DNA from: Ramazzottius varieornatus
Taxonomy: Eukaryota > Tardigrada > Eutardigrada > Parachela > Ramazzottiidae
Length of the DNA stretch: 64,000 bases
Assembly: GCA_001949185.1 (NCBI GenBank)
Contig: BDGG01000011.1
Coordinates: 666,454 to 730,453, forward strand
Direction of reading: 5' to 3'
Positions 42,680-54,870 of the stretch are shown here, in pieces. The notes below the pieces were generated by a model that searched no databases, was not told the DNA's origin, and saw only the letters and a list, made by a program, of their open reading frames with translations. The translations under genes and the position numbers were made by a program. The stretch's first letter is position 1. Each line of letters starts with the position of its first letter.

Positions 42680-42850
42680 ATGCGTTATGAGGGTTTTCGG
42701 ATAATTTTTCTTTGCATCTGCTTTTCGTTTGTGGTCGGGAAACCACCTTTGCAACTACCGAATATTGCCGTTGTTCTCGCGGATGACACAGTAAGGGAAA
42801 CTTTTGCGAAAAAACACAGGTGGTGGTCCTGCAGCACACTATTTGACTTT

Positions 42851-42950
42851 CAAAGTGGCGCACACTTCTAGCCAGTAACTTTGAGCGCGTGCGCCACTCT
42901 GAAGACCCATCTTGTCGAGTTTTCCAAATGGCGCACGCTGTTAGCAATTG
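42851..42950. repeat. Family A hairpin plus half unit
   Basis: Sulfatase intron 1. The second unit retains only its left arm (AAATGGCGCACGC). Confidence 0.82.
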
Positions 42951-44019
42951 AAAGAGCTTGGGGAATTGACTTGGTCGAATTTTTTTCCGTGCTCCCATTT
43001 GTATAATAATGGTACAGGGACATGCGGACATTGGCTATTCGGAAGGGAACCTGCAAGCATCCACCGGCTTTATTAACAAGTTGGCTTACGATGGCGTCAT
43101 TCTGGACTCGATGTATACCAACCCAATCTGCTCTCCCAGGTATCACGCGAACATGCCAAACCCTTAGCCTCACAATCAAAACTACGCACTTTATATTATT
43201 ATTATTATCATGTACCTCTTGTACAGCCGCGCCGCACTTCTTACCGGAAAGGACACCATCCACACCGGCATGCAAACGGATGCCATAGGTCCCGGACAGC
43301 CATGGGGTCTTCCTACTCACTTCAAGCTCCTGCCACAGTTCCTCAAAGACCTCGGGTACTACACGGCCCTTCTCGGAAAGGTACTGCCATCTGACCATAG
43401 AGCAACCAGTTCACCGTCTCTGTTTTTCCGGATATCCAAGCATCAGTATGCGTTCGTATGCATTTGCAGTGGCATCTTGGATCGTTTACTCGCGCGCACT
43501 GGCCCAGTATGTTTGCCTTTCTTCGCGTCCCGCCAAAAACAGGCAACTATAACAATGTTGCCGTTATTCTTATTTTATTTTTGGCCACGTGATGTACAAT
43601 GTGTAAGGATTACCGTGAGTCTTTCCAGTTGGGTGCGCGGGGAGCCAACAACGAATTTCAGCATGGCCGAGATTTCTACGAAAACGGAAGGAAGATTCCT
43701 GCCGACGTCACGAAAAACCACTTCCTCCCCGATCTGCTTGTTGAGAAAGCCGAACAGCTCATTCGCAATGCCGATCTAACAAGACCCTTTTACCTGCAGT
43801 TTGCGACGCCGCTCACCAGACTTTTCGACGATTACGGCAAAGGCGTCCAATACTCCATGTCCCGGTATTTGCAGAGAGCGCCGCTGAAATTCCTAAACGA
43901 CAGATGGCACAAGCGGAAACTGCAACTGGGTAAATTCAGTGTTCTTTGCATGATAGAATTTAATGTTGAACAACCGGCCACCTGGGAGGCCAGTAACGAA
44001 ATGTACAAGCCAGTTATGT

Positions 44020-44141
44020 CAAGTGGCGCACGATTACAGCACATAGCATCAGGAACGTGCGTCGCTTGTGCGAATAATCTGATCGAGTTTTCCAAGTGGC
44101 GCATGCTAACAGTCAATGACACTAGAAACGTGCGCCACTTG
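44020..44141. repeat. Family A hairpin doublet
   Basis: Sulfatase intron between 43864 and 44187. Confidence 0.88.
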
Positions 44142-45231
44142 AGATATCGTTCTTCCACGTTTGAGTTGCCGACCTCTCATTTACAGTAGAAAGGAAAAGT
44201 GTTTTGGAATTCCAGCCGCTCTGGTCACCTTGGACGATCACGTGAGACGCATCTACGAAGCCTTGTTACACAAGGGACCTGCTGTGCTGAGTAATACCAT
44301 CATTCTTTTTATGAACGACAATGGCGGTTCAGACATGACTGCTCCAAACAAAAACCACGTAAGACTACCATCCACTCAGTAATCTTTGCCGTTCCCAACG
44401 TACAACACCCAACCTGCGGTAAATTTAAAGGTGAATCAGGCCAGCAATGGGCCGCTGCGGATGGGGAAACTGAGCTTGTTCGGAGGCGGTGTGCGAGTTC
44501 CCTGTTCCTTTGGTCCAACTTACTGAACAAACGTGGGTACATTGGCAAGCGTCTCATACATATGAGCGACTGGCTCCCCACGTTGTACGAAGCCGCTGGT
44601 GACCCCCGCGGTGATTTACGTCTTTTCAACGTCACTGGGCTCAGCCACTGGTCCAACTTCCAGGAAGGAACGGACCACCCAGTCCGCACAGAGCTCCTCA
44701 ACAACATCGATCCCCTCAGTAATGTTTACGCCATGATTGACCAACAGCAGGGCAGAACGTACAAGTTAATTGGCGGGAACACGTACGGTCGAACCATTCC
44801 AACGTGGTAAGCACCGTAAATCATTGTGGGCAATATCATTGTAAGCTCGCTGTAGCTCTTAATCCCTCCAAGGCAACGTACTGAAGGGACTAGCGAGAAG
44901 AATCCTATGAAGAAATGGACGCCAACCTCAGTTGAGTGCCTGCACACTCCGGGAATCGAGACAACAGCCTGCATACCGTGGGTCGCCAATTGTCTCTACG
45001 ACTTGACCGCAGACCCATGCGAGCAGGCAAACATAGCTGCTATTGCTCCCTGGATCCTTTATCGGATGGAAAGGAAGCTGGCGGCGTACAACCAGACTGC
45101 GGTTTGCCCCGGAATTCAGGGTTTACGACCCGGCATCTGCGCCAGACAAGTGGGGTGGCTGGTGGGTACCTTGGCGTGATCCTGACCCTCATTTGGACGA
45201 AGTACCTTATCGGCCTTTCGAGTCTCCGTAA

Positions 45232-45886
45232 ATCGTACTCAACCGGTTCCTACCACCAAAATGCTGCGCATTGGCCTGTCGATGTATCCATATAGCTTTC
45301 TTCTGTGATAAGTTTGATCGTAACGATCCCAAGTGGCGCACGTTTCTGGTGCTGTAGGCTGGCGGGGCGCGCCACTTGGGAAAACGATCTTGTCGAGTGT
45401 TCCCAAGTAGCGCACACTCTCAGTATTACTGGCTAACAGCACGCGCCGCTGGGAAACCGATCTTGTAGAATTTGCGTGTCAACTTCCGATACCGTCGGCA
45501 CAGATGTCTTTTCGCACTCAACAATGTTCGACTATACAAAGTGAAGGTAGAAGCCCACACTATGAGGATAAGACATGTCAAATGGTTTCGAATCGGAAAT
45601 AAATACAAGGTTTGAACATTGGGGATGTGGAAAAGCAACTTGTAGCAGGTGGCGCTGAATCAATAACGGTACTGTATGTAGTGTATTAAGAGTCAAAAAC
45701 TATGTACAGCTTGGTGCAGAGACAAAGGACAAGACGCTAAACTCAACCCGGAGACAAATCTAGAAAAACCAGAACACGAGAAACAAACAGAAAAGAAAAA
45801 GAGGAAACTTTGATATATCAGGAAAGATCGCTCAGTGTTGCACCGGTGTTGCATCTTTTGGCATTACGACGTCACACACTCTGGCT
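45232..45886. other. Intergenic between convergent sulfatase remnant and clockwork orange
   Basis: One hairpin doublet (45330-45452) and an AATAAA at about 45599 on the plus strand. Otherwise nothing recognised. Confidence 0.4.
45330..45452. repeat. Family A hairpin doublet
   Basis: Intergenic, 99 bp after the sulfatase end. Confidence 0.88.
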
Positions 45887-48800
45887 TCATGAACGCGAAT
45901 GGGACTGTGACAGGTTTAGTACGTGTGACGAAGTGGCCGATGCCGGTGCGGTGGAGGAGGTAGCGCTGCTAGGCGGCCCATGTATGATGGTCATCGGTCC
46001 GGCAATGACTGGTCCGCCATAGCCGTAATGCAGACCGTGATGGTGGGTGGTGTGGCCGTCTCGGGAGGAACTAGCGGCGATATTGAGGGAAGCCCGACGT
46101 GGCATCAGGATGGCGTGACCACCGTTCATGTTGTTATGCACTTGGATATTACCTGCGGTTAGATTGGGGCCGGACATGGTGGTGTGGTAGGGCTGTAACA
46201 GCGTGCTGCCACCATTACCACCCGCCACCGAAGTCGTGAAGGGTAAGACTGAGGGAAGAAGCAGCGCCGGCTGACCTGCTGCTGGCGACTGTTGGGCGTG
46301 GAAGAGAGGTCGCGGGAAAATGCTGGCCGGAGTCAGAGCAGAAGGAACTGTCAAGGTATTGCCGGAAGCGGCGCGCGTGCTGGCGCTGGCCGAGAAGTTG
46401 ACGTTGATCGTTACTGGGTGACAGATGGCTGGCCCGCCTGTGAACGACATACTCGGTGGAACACCCGGCTTGATGTACTGAGAAGTTGTAAGATGGCGGC
46501 GCACGTTTCCGAAGTTTTCGGATGGAAGCCTGCGCCACTTGGGAAGAACAAACCTGTGGAGTTTACCCCGGTGGCGCAGTTTATCGGAGTTATTGGCTAG
46601 AAGCGTGCGCCACTGGAAAGAAGGATTTCGGACGTACCTTTGGTTGACTCTTGGTCAAACTCGATGAGGTGGACGTTGATGGAGGAAGGAACGTAGTACG
46701 CGCCGGAGGAATGGAGAGCAAAGATAGGAACGGTGCCGGCCATCGGGGCTAAACCGGTAACGGGTGCCGGCTCGGAAGCCCGACGTTTGTGGCTGGCACC
46801 AGCCGGCAGGGACTCGAAGGACCCTCCCATGTCGGAACAATCGTTGGAGCCGGAAGAGCGCGAGTCGGGACGACGCTTACCCATCAAACCACCGCGACCC
46901 GTTTCCGAGTCGACTTCCACCTTGATGAAGTCTGGGTCGCAGCTGCCTCGTCGCACATCCGTGGCGAATCGTTCCTACAACAGACGGCAAGTTTATTCCG
47001 AGTCTGGCAGCAGATAAAGATTAGAATTCAGTCCGGAGCCAAGAGTCATTTATGTTCGTTTCTGCAAGAGCAGCCTGTCAAGTTTGTGCCCGGCACGGCT
47101 TTGACACGCATCGAATGGTTCTTAGGAAATGGCGGAAATTACGCCTTGACCTTGACAGGCAATTCTCGTAGGAAAAGGGCAGAATTCACTGGACCGCCGT
47201 GAAACTTCTCACCACCAATATTACCGACTCGATCGGAATTACCTTGATGGTACGCTTGAAGCTGTACGAGTTGGTGCTGGGGCTGGTGGAATCGCTCAGG
47301 TCTTTGGTGGAAGTAGAGATGGGTGATACATCACCGCTATCGAACATGGGCAACGTGGCTTCCGGCTCGGGAGTGATGGCTGTTTGGCCCTTGGTGTCGC
47401 TACTGGGACCACCATTGACCGGACGATAGTTTCTGCTCCAAGTATTGAAAGGACTCTGTAGCATTTCCCGCAGTTGACTGGACGAATGTGCGTCACCAGC
47501 GTGGAGTGTACTGGCACTGCCCGGTGTAGAGTTGGGGCTGTTGCAGCTATTGTGACTGCTGGTGCCGCTCTGCTGCAGCTCGGCTTCCGAATCGTAGTCG
47601 CTGGTAATGCGAATACCACCAATGTCCGACTGTGACAGGGCGCGCCCTCGATGACCACTGTTCTTGGGGGAAACAACCTGTCGGCTGCCTTCCTTGTCAT
47701 GCTGACGTCCTTCTTGCTCTTTTCGCAGTGTCGAACGGGACTCACTTTCTAGCGACCTGTCTCGCATGTGCTTCAGCGGGTTCAGTAGATCTCGCGGTAG
47801 GTGTTCTCGTAAATCTGCAAACAGCAAACGATGATTACAAAAAAGAATCCCAGCGGAATTTAGGCACACAAATCAAATCAGTTTTTTCAAGTGGCGCACG
47901 CGTTTCGCTAACCGTAACGAAACCATGCGCCAGTTGGGACAGCAAAATTGCTGAGCTTTCAAATCGCGCACCCATTCGGCAAATAACATTGAGTACGTGC
48001 GCCACTTGATAGAAACGATCTTGTCAAGCCCGAGTGGCGTACGCTAACCGCTAATTGCACTGCTGACGTGCGCCACTTAGGAAGAACAATTACTCAAGAA
48101 TCTATTGGTGTTCTGCTGTATACTTACCGATATCATGGCCCATTCGATCGATGGTATTCTGTGTATGGTTAATGAGACGCGCACAGATGCCTTCGCCGGC
48201 AAAAAACCCTTCGACATCGACCAAGTACTGTAGCACCTCGACAAAGCAGTCCTTGTAGCCGTCGGCATAGCTGCGACTAGTACTATGCTGCGTGGGATCC
48301 TTCAAGTCCTGTTCGCCTTGTGGACTGTCGGGCGGACTCAGCTGCTCCACATCTATAAGCAGATCGAAACAAGTTTACTCTTTGGAAAGTTCTTTTTTCG
48401 AGAGGATAACTTGCTTTGGTATCGAAGAGGTAGCTTGCTCTGGATGTAGCGAATATGCTTGATGGCCATCTCGATAATTTCGGTCTTTTCGATCCTGCCA
48501 CGCCCTTGCTGCAACAGTGCATAAAAACATCAGCCCCTTCTGGCCAACTCATCTCAGAATTAACTACGCCCATACCTTTCGAAGATACGAAGCAGGAATG
48601 AGCCGACTAAGGTCTGCGAGACAGTTATTCATGCGGTCCCGGCGCCGTTTCTCGATTATGCGATGCGACATGGGATCCTGCAACATCGAAAAGCAGAACG
48701 TTATTATCAATGATCCCAGGTTACTGATAGAATCCGCTACTCTAAGATACACTTGACACTGTACAACTATATCTGCGCCAGGCTGCGGCAGCCGGATAGG

Positions 48801-51800
48801 CAAACTGGACTCTGAAGAGGATGCATTTTTTTCGCAATTCGCGCAGGTTTCTACATTGTAGTACTGATAGCGTGCGCCACTTATGAAGTCAATCTTGTCG
48901 AGGTTCTACCACTGCGTATTTTCCTGTTTTGGGGACGTAGTATGGTGCCTCGAGCCACGTGCGTCTAACGTGGTTTTGTTCAAGGATGAGAAGCACGCTA
49001 GGAAGTTGTTTTAAGTCTGTCGAGATATCAATGGACGATCAGATTGTTCGAGCTTTCACATATCGCAACTCTGTACTGAAAACAAATGCGTAACTTGATC
49101 CGGGCAACAAAAATTTCTTTCTCGCAACCGCAACGTAACGCAGTGGAAATGTGTGGCCTATAATCTTTTGCCTCCTTTGCTCGGCCTTCCCAGTGGTCAC
49201 AACCGCTAGCTAGTTATCAAAAGTATTTCAAAGGTTAACTGCAGGACGAAGATCACACAAAGCTGACGGGTTGTCACGCGCCACTCTCATGGGGAACCAT
49301 CGTTTGAAGTAAACAAGGTTCTCTACGCGTTTCCGTCTGCCGATACGAGATAGGCATGCGCGCATTCGAAAGTGTGGAAGGAAGGTCCGCCGCTGCTACA
49401 GAGTTAGCATCGATCGGCTGATGCTGACGCATGCATGCAGGATGATAATAACGAGTTCTGACAACTGTTTTCCCCTTTGCAAACACAGCGTACCCTATAG
49501 CGAGCTGCCACAGTAAGCACGCCTGTAAGAGCTGGCTCGACCTTCCCGGAAATGTTGACACATGAGGTTGCGAACGTGAACAGAACAGCCGGGGCTCTTT
49601 AGCCACGTCGTACATCCTAACCTTTTCTCTGAACCCTAAACAGTCTTCGCCATGTGACCCAAACGACGCAGGCACATGCTCCACTCAAGAACGTTTTAAA
49701 ATGCAGCTGGGGACTTGTACGGCCCAAAATGAGTCCGACCCCATTCAACTTTTCGCGGTTCTTAACAAGATGCATCGCCCTGAAGGAATCCCACCAGATG
49801 GCAAAAACAGGATTGCCCGTTGCGGGCGTAAACCTCAAAAGTTTCTCGTGCCAGCTAAAGATCTGATGTCGAGAGGTCGGAGAAAAGGTGGAAGAAGCTA
49901 CTAGGGAAATGCCTCGATGCTCTATAATTTTTCCTAATACCCTACATCCGCGTGACTAGCGGGGATCTCCCTCCTAGTGCAGGTTGGGCTTCCGCCTTGT
50001 CCACTCGACCTTCGAAATAATTGCTCTGAAAGCCAGGCGCACGTGCTTTGTACATCCGCGATCTTTTCTTCATATTATCGTTCCATTTCCCCTCACTTGC
50101 GTCATCAAACACGGAAGAACCGATCCATCACCTCATCTCTAAACAACTTCTTACTAGACACCGACCATTCCAGAGTGCAGGGAAACAAACTGGGCACAAA
50201 ACTCAACAAGATTTTCGTGATTGACGCGTGTTTCCGGTGTTTTCAGCCGGAGTCGTGCGCCACTTCGAAACTCGACAGGATTGTTTTCGCAGATGGCGCA
50301 CGCTTACCGTTCTATTGGCTGAGTGTGTGCGTCACTTGCGACAGCCGTTTTTTCGACTTTCTTAGCCTATCGTGGGTGCTCAAAACCGCGGCGGAATATT
50401 GACAGAAATGCGCGTGACGCTAAACAGTGATGGCTGTAAATGAGGATGAGAACGTGCTGCATGTGGCGGTGCGACTACCACGATCCATTCTTCGGCAGAC
50501 TTGCAAGCTCGACACGCTAACAGTTCAAAGTGTTCCATGAGCGAGTTCGTTGTTCCACTTTTGTTGGATTGAGTTACTTCACTGCCCGGCCATGAGCCAT
50601 TTTCAAATGGTGTCTCGAATTGGCTGCAAAGACACTTCAACTCTAGAGGTAAATGTCTGCACTCCATACAGCAAACTGGCCTGCTTGATAGTACATTTTC
50701 CAGATATCGACAAGCATGAGCTATGCCTCTTCAGTAGCAGGTAACCAAGCTGAACTGAGTACAGTGGCACATGACAAAAGCTTCCTGACGTAAACCACGG
50801 AATCTGACCAAATGTGGTTAACAAAGAGAGCAAGGTCTAGCCTGACACGTTCAGCGGTATAATGCAATTCATGGCGGATGACGATTGCATAAGAGCTATT
50901 GGAGGTCAAAGAGGCGGTCATCTCGTTGCATAACATCGCGCACTACTGTACGTAAGGTAGGCTACCTTGACCAGCCTTCAATTTCACGCAGCTCTCAAGC
51001 GTTCATCCGATCAGTTGTTATGTAATTCAACGTGACAGTCTATCTAACCTCGTTGTGCTGTGCAGCACTTCAAGTGCTCAAATACCGGTATATCTGAACA
51101 CGAGGGAGCTCGAGCTTACGCGATTTTCGCAGCTGAAGGTCATCTACGAAACCCCGACAAGGAAGTACAGTACATGGCCGTTGCGATGTGTCGGAGCTCT
51201 GTAAACAAACTCGCAAGACTCTTAAAGCGGCGCACCCTCCCAGCCGACAACACCGGGAAAGCGCGTCCCTTGGGAAATGCGGTGAGATCGTTTCTCCAAG
51301 CGGCGCATTCGTCCAGCCAATAAGACCGAAAATGTGCGCTACTTGTGAACTCGACAGGATCCCTTTCGAAGTGGCGCACACTCCCAGTCGATAACAGAAG
51401 AGACATGCGCTGCGGCACTTGGGAAAAGAGCTCGCGCAGCCAGGTTTTCAATTAGGGCTGGTACGCCGATGTTTACCCCGACTCCTCTTCACAATAGCGG
51501 GGAAAGCACTAATATAATGACGTCCTTGAGAAGGTGGTCATTAGGCGTCGTGCGCCATTTCAATGCCATGATCACAACTTGCTCATGGTCATCCTCAATG
51601 GACGTTTACTACCGTCTAGCGATTATCGAGCATAATGACAGCTTCTAACACCATCGCCATTACGTCAAACCAGACGCCGCTCTGCGAACTTAAAGGGGCG
51701 TCTTTGACGTAGTTAAACACATGCCTCTCAACTTTTCTGCGAAGTTCTAACTTTGGGGATGTCTGTGTACACACTGTTTTGAGCCAGAATGTGGGAGCGG

Positions 51801-53842
51801 AGGCGGAAGTGTCAAGCCCGACGCAAATGAGAACAGTCTTGTACTTACGCGAGGTGCCGTCTTTTTCTTGCCATATCCATATTCATCATCGTGTGGCGAT
51901 GTGGAAAAGTTCAATGTTCTGCAAAGACAAGGACACATTCAAGATTATATTTAGCCAACGCCACCGATTACGCGCGATGCCATAACGTCTTTACTTGATT
52001 TACGTAAGCAGACCTTAAAAGCTCAGCCCATTCTTGAGTTCACTATCGAGGCCAGCCACGTGTTTGTCCTCCACACAAAACTACCATATTGCAACCCTCT
52101 GACGGAAACTACACACATTATCGGCATGATAGTGCCTCTAACCATAAAGGTTCTTTCGTTTTGCCCTACGCGACTTACACGTGTCAGGTGATGTACAGCT
52201 TTAACTACAATAATTTACTTTTTTGCCGTAAATGTCAGCTCGATACTTGTACGGCGTTGTTTATATCCAAATTTCCCGCACACCCTCAATGTTCGCATAC
52301 AAAACTGTACCGTATGCTGTCTTTGACACCTCGGGGACCCAGGCGAACGAACTCGGCTTGATCATAATTTTTTGAATGGCGCACACCTCCGGCCAGTAAC
52401 TTCGGACACGTGCGCCACTTGGAAAGCGATTTTGCCGAAATTGTTATCCCAAGTGGCGCACAAGTATGGTGTTACTGGCTGGTGGCGCGCGCCACTTGGA
52501 AAATGGATCTTTCCTCCCATTGCTTCCAGACAATTCTATGATACGAAGTACCCACGTTTTCTAGGCTCGAAGTCTTTTCGACAACGCGTTGGAATACATT
52601 GGTCTCAACCACATAGGGAAAGACGTTCCGGGTTGTTGACGTAATAACAGCCGGTGCATGACCGCAAGTCGTGCTGGCTTTAGTTACCTAATAACCTCCG
52701 TATAGCGACAAGGTGAAATATGGTTCAAACATAGAGTGAAGACAAGTGCTTGATGCTTTCAGAGCAAAGAGTAGAAACATGCGCATACAGTCTTCACTGA
52801 AGGTGCCTACGGAGCGCGCCAACTTTGGTTAGCGTAACAGTCGGAAACTATAAAGGACCTTTGCCAAGATATGCGGGCTTATTCCGAGCGCCAAAGTCTT
52901 CTACCTTCCAACTGTTATACAATTGTTTACTCAGTCCTTACGCGACATCTTCCAGTAGTTCTAGACAATCACCCTATCCTTTCTTCGCTCAGAACGGAAG
53001 ATTGCATGGGAAAAAAACTCCACTTGAACTTCCGCGCACCCCTCGCCTTTGGGTTCGAAAGTTCACAGATGCTCAAAGGTTCCAAGGAGAACAAGATATT
53101 CGAGCATTCGCGTCCAAAGTTCGCACGTCATGTGTGACCGATCACGCATCAGAAAAAAAATTGTAAGATGACCCCGAAGAATTTCCCCAATAATCATACA
53201 ACGAAACCTTGATAGTTTTCCTAAAGGTATCAATATGTACAATCTATTCTCCTGCTGTGTTTCCCACGTCCATTATGATTCTTACCATCATACCCTATAC
53301 AGCCTGCCACACCCTGTTGTTCCAAAGTAGCGCACGCTTCCAGCCAATAACCCCAAAAAAATGCGGCACTTGGGAAAACGAAATTGGGCCAGGTCGCTTT
53401 TCCAAGTGACGCACGCTTCGTGCCAGCAGCAGTGGAAAAGTGCGCCAGTTGGGAAAACAATTTTGTCGGGTTCATTTGTGGAGCTCACATATATAATATT
53501 CTCGGAGACCATCAGCTTCACAAAAGAGGACAGCTACAGACTGGCTCACCGTTCCATAGAGTCTTTGCGGTGTCGTTCACTGAGGGGACTAGAATCGCGA
53601 CCCGACCACTGCGGTGTACTTGAAGGTCCATAAGACGCTTCGGACATGGTCAGACCTTGACTTTGAGCGGTGGCGGGATGACTGACCAGGTTGACGGCCT
53701 GTTGGGCCACCATCAGTGAGGACATATGGGCGATGGTGGGACGCCGCAGCATTCCGCCGTTGGCCGAGGAGTAATCCATCGACATGGAAATTGGCATGCC
53801 GCTCATCAAGGACGGGCTACTCTGTACGCTACTAATCGACAT
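45887..53842 (-). CDS. cwo: Clockwork orange orthologue (bHLH-Orange repressor)
   Basis: Eight minus-strand exons, 5' to 3': 53842-53550, 51918-51849, 48677-48576, 48508-48415, 48352-48128, 47814-47243, 46974-46638 and 46437-45887. They give 747 aa. bHLH at ~122-186 ([20 protein letters not shown], then [18 protein letters not shown]). Orange domain at ~213-255 ([20 protein letters not shown]). The long Ser-rich tail keeps segments known from insect clockwork orange: [21 protein letters not shown] and HPVTINVNF. In Drosophila, Cwo is an E-box-binding repressor that shapes circadian gene expression; the same role here is inference. The intron after exon 4 appears to be GC-AG (donor AAA|GCAAGT at 48414), because no GT donor fits the frame at normal intron size. 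The exon 7/8 junction is the least certain; I used the acceptor TTCACAG at 46438. Large introns 1-2 contain CACGTG boxes. Confidence 0.9.
46493..46614. repeat. Family A hairpin doublet
   Basis: cwo intron 7; it fills most of the 200-bp intron. Confidence 0.88.
47055..47178. repeat. Hairpin family B, copy 2 (expanded)
   Basis: CCTGTCAAGTTTGTGCCCGG, then CACGGCTTTGACA, forms the core. A second TTGACAGGCAATTCTCGTAG block 45 bp downstream completes an outer arm. In cwo intron 6. Confidence 0.65.
47888..48079. repeat. Family A hairpin triplet
   Basis: cwo intron 5. Units at 47888, 47960 and 48031. Confidence 0.9.
48836..48882. repeat. Family A single hairpin, left arm decayed
   Basis: cwo intron 2. 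The right arm GCGTGCGCCACTTATG is intact. Confidence 0.78.
48956..48961. promoter_or_regulatory. Canonical E-box in cwo intron 2
   Basis: CACGTG lies 280 bp upstream of the bHLH exon in transcript order. bHLH-Orange clock repressors bind such sites in other animals; function here is inferred. Confidence 0.35.
50219..50338. repeat. Family A hairpin doublet
   Basis: cwo intron 2. Left flank TGGGCACAAAACTCAACAAG. Confidence 0.85.
51224..51421. repeat. Family A hairpin triplet
   Basis: cwo intron 2. Left flank GGAGCTCTGTAAACAAACTC at 51194; units at 51224, 51297 and 51368. Confidence 0.88.
52057..52062. promoter_or_regulatory. Canonical E-box in cwo intron 1
   Basis: CACGTG in the context CCAGCCACGTGTTTG. 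It is a candidate autoregulatory site, by analogy with clock genes. Confidence 0.35.
52373..52499. repeat. Family A hairpin doublet
   Basis: cwo intron 1. Confidence 0.88.
53323..53452. repeat. Family A hairpin doublet
   Basis: cwo intron 1. The right flank ends TTCATTTGTGGAGCTCACA. Confidence 0.88.
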
Positions 53843-54720
53843 CACAGCCCAAAAATTATTCACTGCTCGGCTTCAAATTCAAAACATTCGAAGATGAGTG
53901 TTTGTCGGATGTGTGTAATCAGGCATTCTAAGGAGGGGAGAAAAGTTTGAAAAGAAAGACAAAGATATCTCGAGTAGGCGTTCGGCCTTGGCCAAGGTTA
54001 TCCACAGCGCAAATGAGGTCGTCCCTCCTAAAGATTCGTTTGTGGAACGAAGAGATGGGAAAGAGTAGGGTTGGAGATCAAGCTTGAGCTTGTCACTAAC
54101 CACATGGGGAATGACGAGGAAGAAAAAGGATACACATTTGAGGCAAAAGCTGGATAGATGGATGGATGCAGTAATGTGTAAACTGAGTCACGGTTACAGA
54201 GAGTGTGTGAGTTACTGGATTGAAGGCCGATCACTGTTACAGTTGCGTCACATGGCTGTGTCGTACCATCTCCGGTTGAAGGTTCTTCGCCTGACGTACA
54301 TACGCGAGAAATATGTAGAACTCTGGCCAGATTAATGGCTCGTACTGTATGCGATGTGAAACTTGACTGGCTATTAGCTCGGTTATGCTTGGTGAGCGAT
54401 GGACTAGATTCTTGGGCGGTTGTATGCACGAGAATCGTGACTGGCAGCTGGTTTGCTGCATGACACACTAGGATATCGTACGGTGCGTCAGTCAACGTGT
54501 GGAAAACACGATCGATTTAGCTGAGGGACCTGTGGAACCAGTGCAGCTTCTGTACAACTATGCCTCGCCGGAGTACCTTGTCACAGAACGTGAGTCGAGC
54601 GTGCGTGCATGGCCCAGCTAGGCAGTGCGGGCACAATACTTTGACCGATCGATGGGCGATCGCACGTCCCTTCGTTTCGAGACCCAAACATGCTTGCTGT
54701 CTGCAAGGTTCGCCGAAGTT

Positions 54721-54870
54721 GGGGAGCTCGGCAAACAAGTGGACAATATCGGTTTTCCAAGTGACGTACGCATCCAGCCACCAACAGTGATAGCGCGCGC
54801 CACTTGGAAAGCTCGACCACATTGTTTTCCCGAATGGCGCACGTTTTCTGTGTTTTCGGCGGGAGGCCTA
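54721..54870. repeat. Family A element, left flank plus 1.5 units
   Basis: GGGGAGCTCGGCAAACAAGT left end. The second unit is truncated after GGCGGGAGGCC. Intergenic. Confidence 0.85.

Larger units (their letters stand above)
42680..45231 (+). pseudogene. Arylsulfatase (ARSB/I/J-like), frame-broken
   Basis: Recognisable exons: 42680-42790, 43018-43139, 43227-43380, 43470-43506, about 43621-43864, 44187-44358, 44440-44806 and 44873-45231. Signal peptide, then PNIAVVLADDTGHADIGY (metal-binding Asp pair), the formylglycine motif CSPSR (its Ser codon split by intron 2), LLGK-WHLG, LFMNDNGG and RLIHMSDWLPTLYEAAG. Family role: hydrolysis of sulfate esters of glycosaminoglycans. Lesions: no phase-consistent join between 43506 and the exon ending at 43864; a one-base frame change near 44503-44508, before FLWSNLLNKRGY; and another near 45099-45103, after which the family-like PDKWGGWWVPWRDPD tail is in a different frame. 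The gene is probably a recent pseudogene; local sequence errors are the alternative. No other gene in the window with a complete model shows such breaks. Confidence 0.75.
48678..51848. other. 3.2-kb intron 2 of clockwork orange
   Basis: Non-coding as far as I can see. It holds hairpin clusters near 48836, 50219 and 51224 and one CACGTG box. A 67-codon plus-strand ORF at 49701-49904 with a basic tail ([11 protein letters not shown]) is open but unrecognised. Confidence 0.4.
51919..53549. other. 1.6-kb intron 1 of clockwork orange
   Basis: Non-coding. It contains two hairpin doublets (52373, 53323) and one CACGTG. Confidence 0.4.

Noticed and set aside
43580-43632. 26-nt intron (GTAAGG...TTCCAG) to repair the sulfatase frame
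   Set aside because: It is too short, and it does not fix the phase mismatch with the WHLG exon upstream.
46215-46538. Alternative frame of the last cwo exon (ending FGGGW)
   Set aside because: The other frame contains the HPVTINVNF segment conserved in clockwork orange and joins in phase through the TTCACAG acceptor.
48353-48378. 26-nt GT-AG intron in clockwork orange
   Set aside because: It is in frame but far below the 51-bp minimum seen elsewhere here. The overlapping GC-AG intron has a consensus donor and normal size.
49274-49684. 136-codon minus-strand ORF in cwo intron 2
   Set aside because: No recognisable domain and an odd composition with many scattered Cys, His and Arg. It is not joined to cwo exons by any phase-compatible splice sites.
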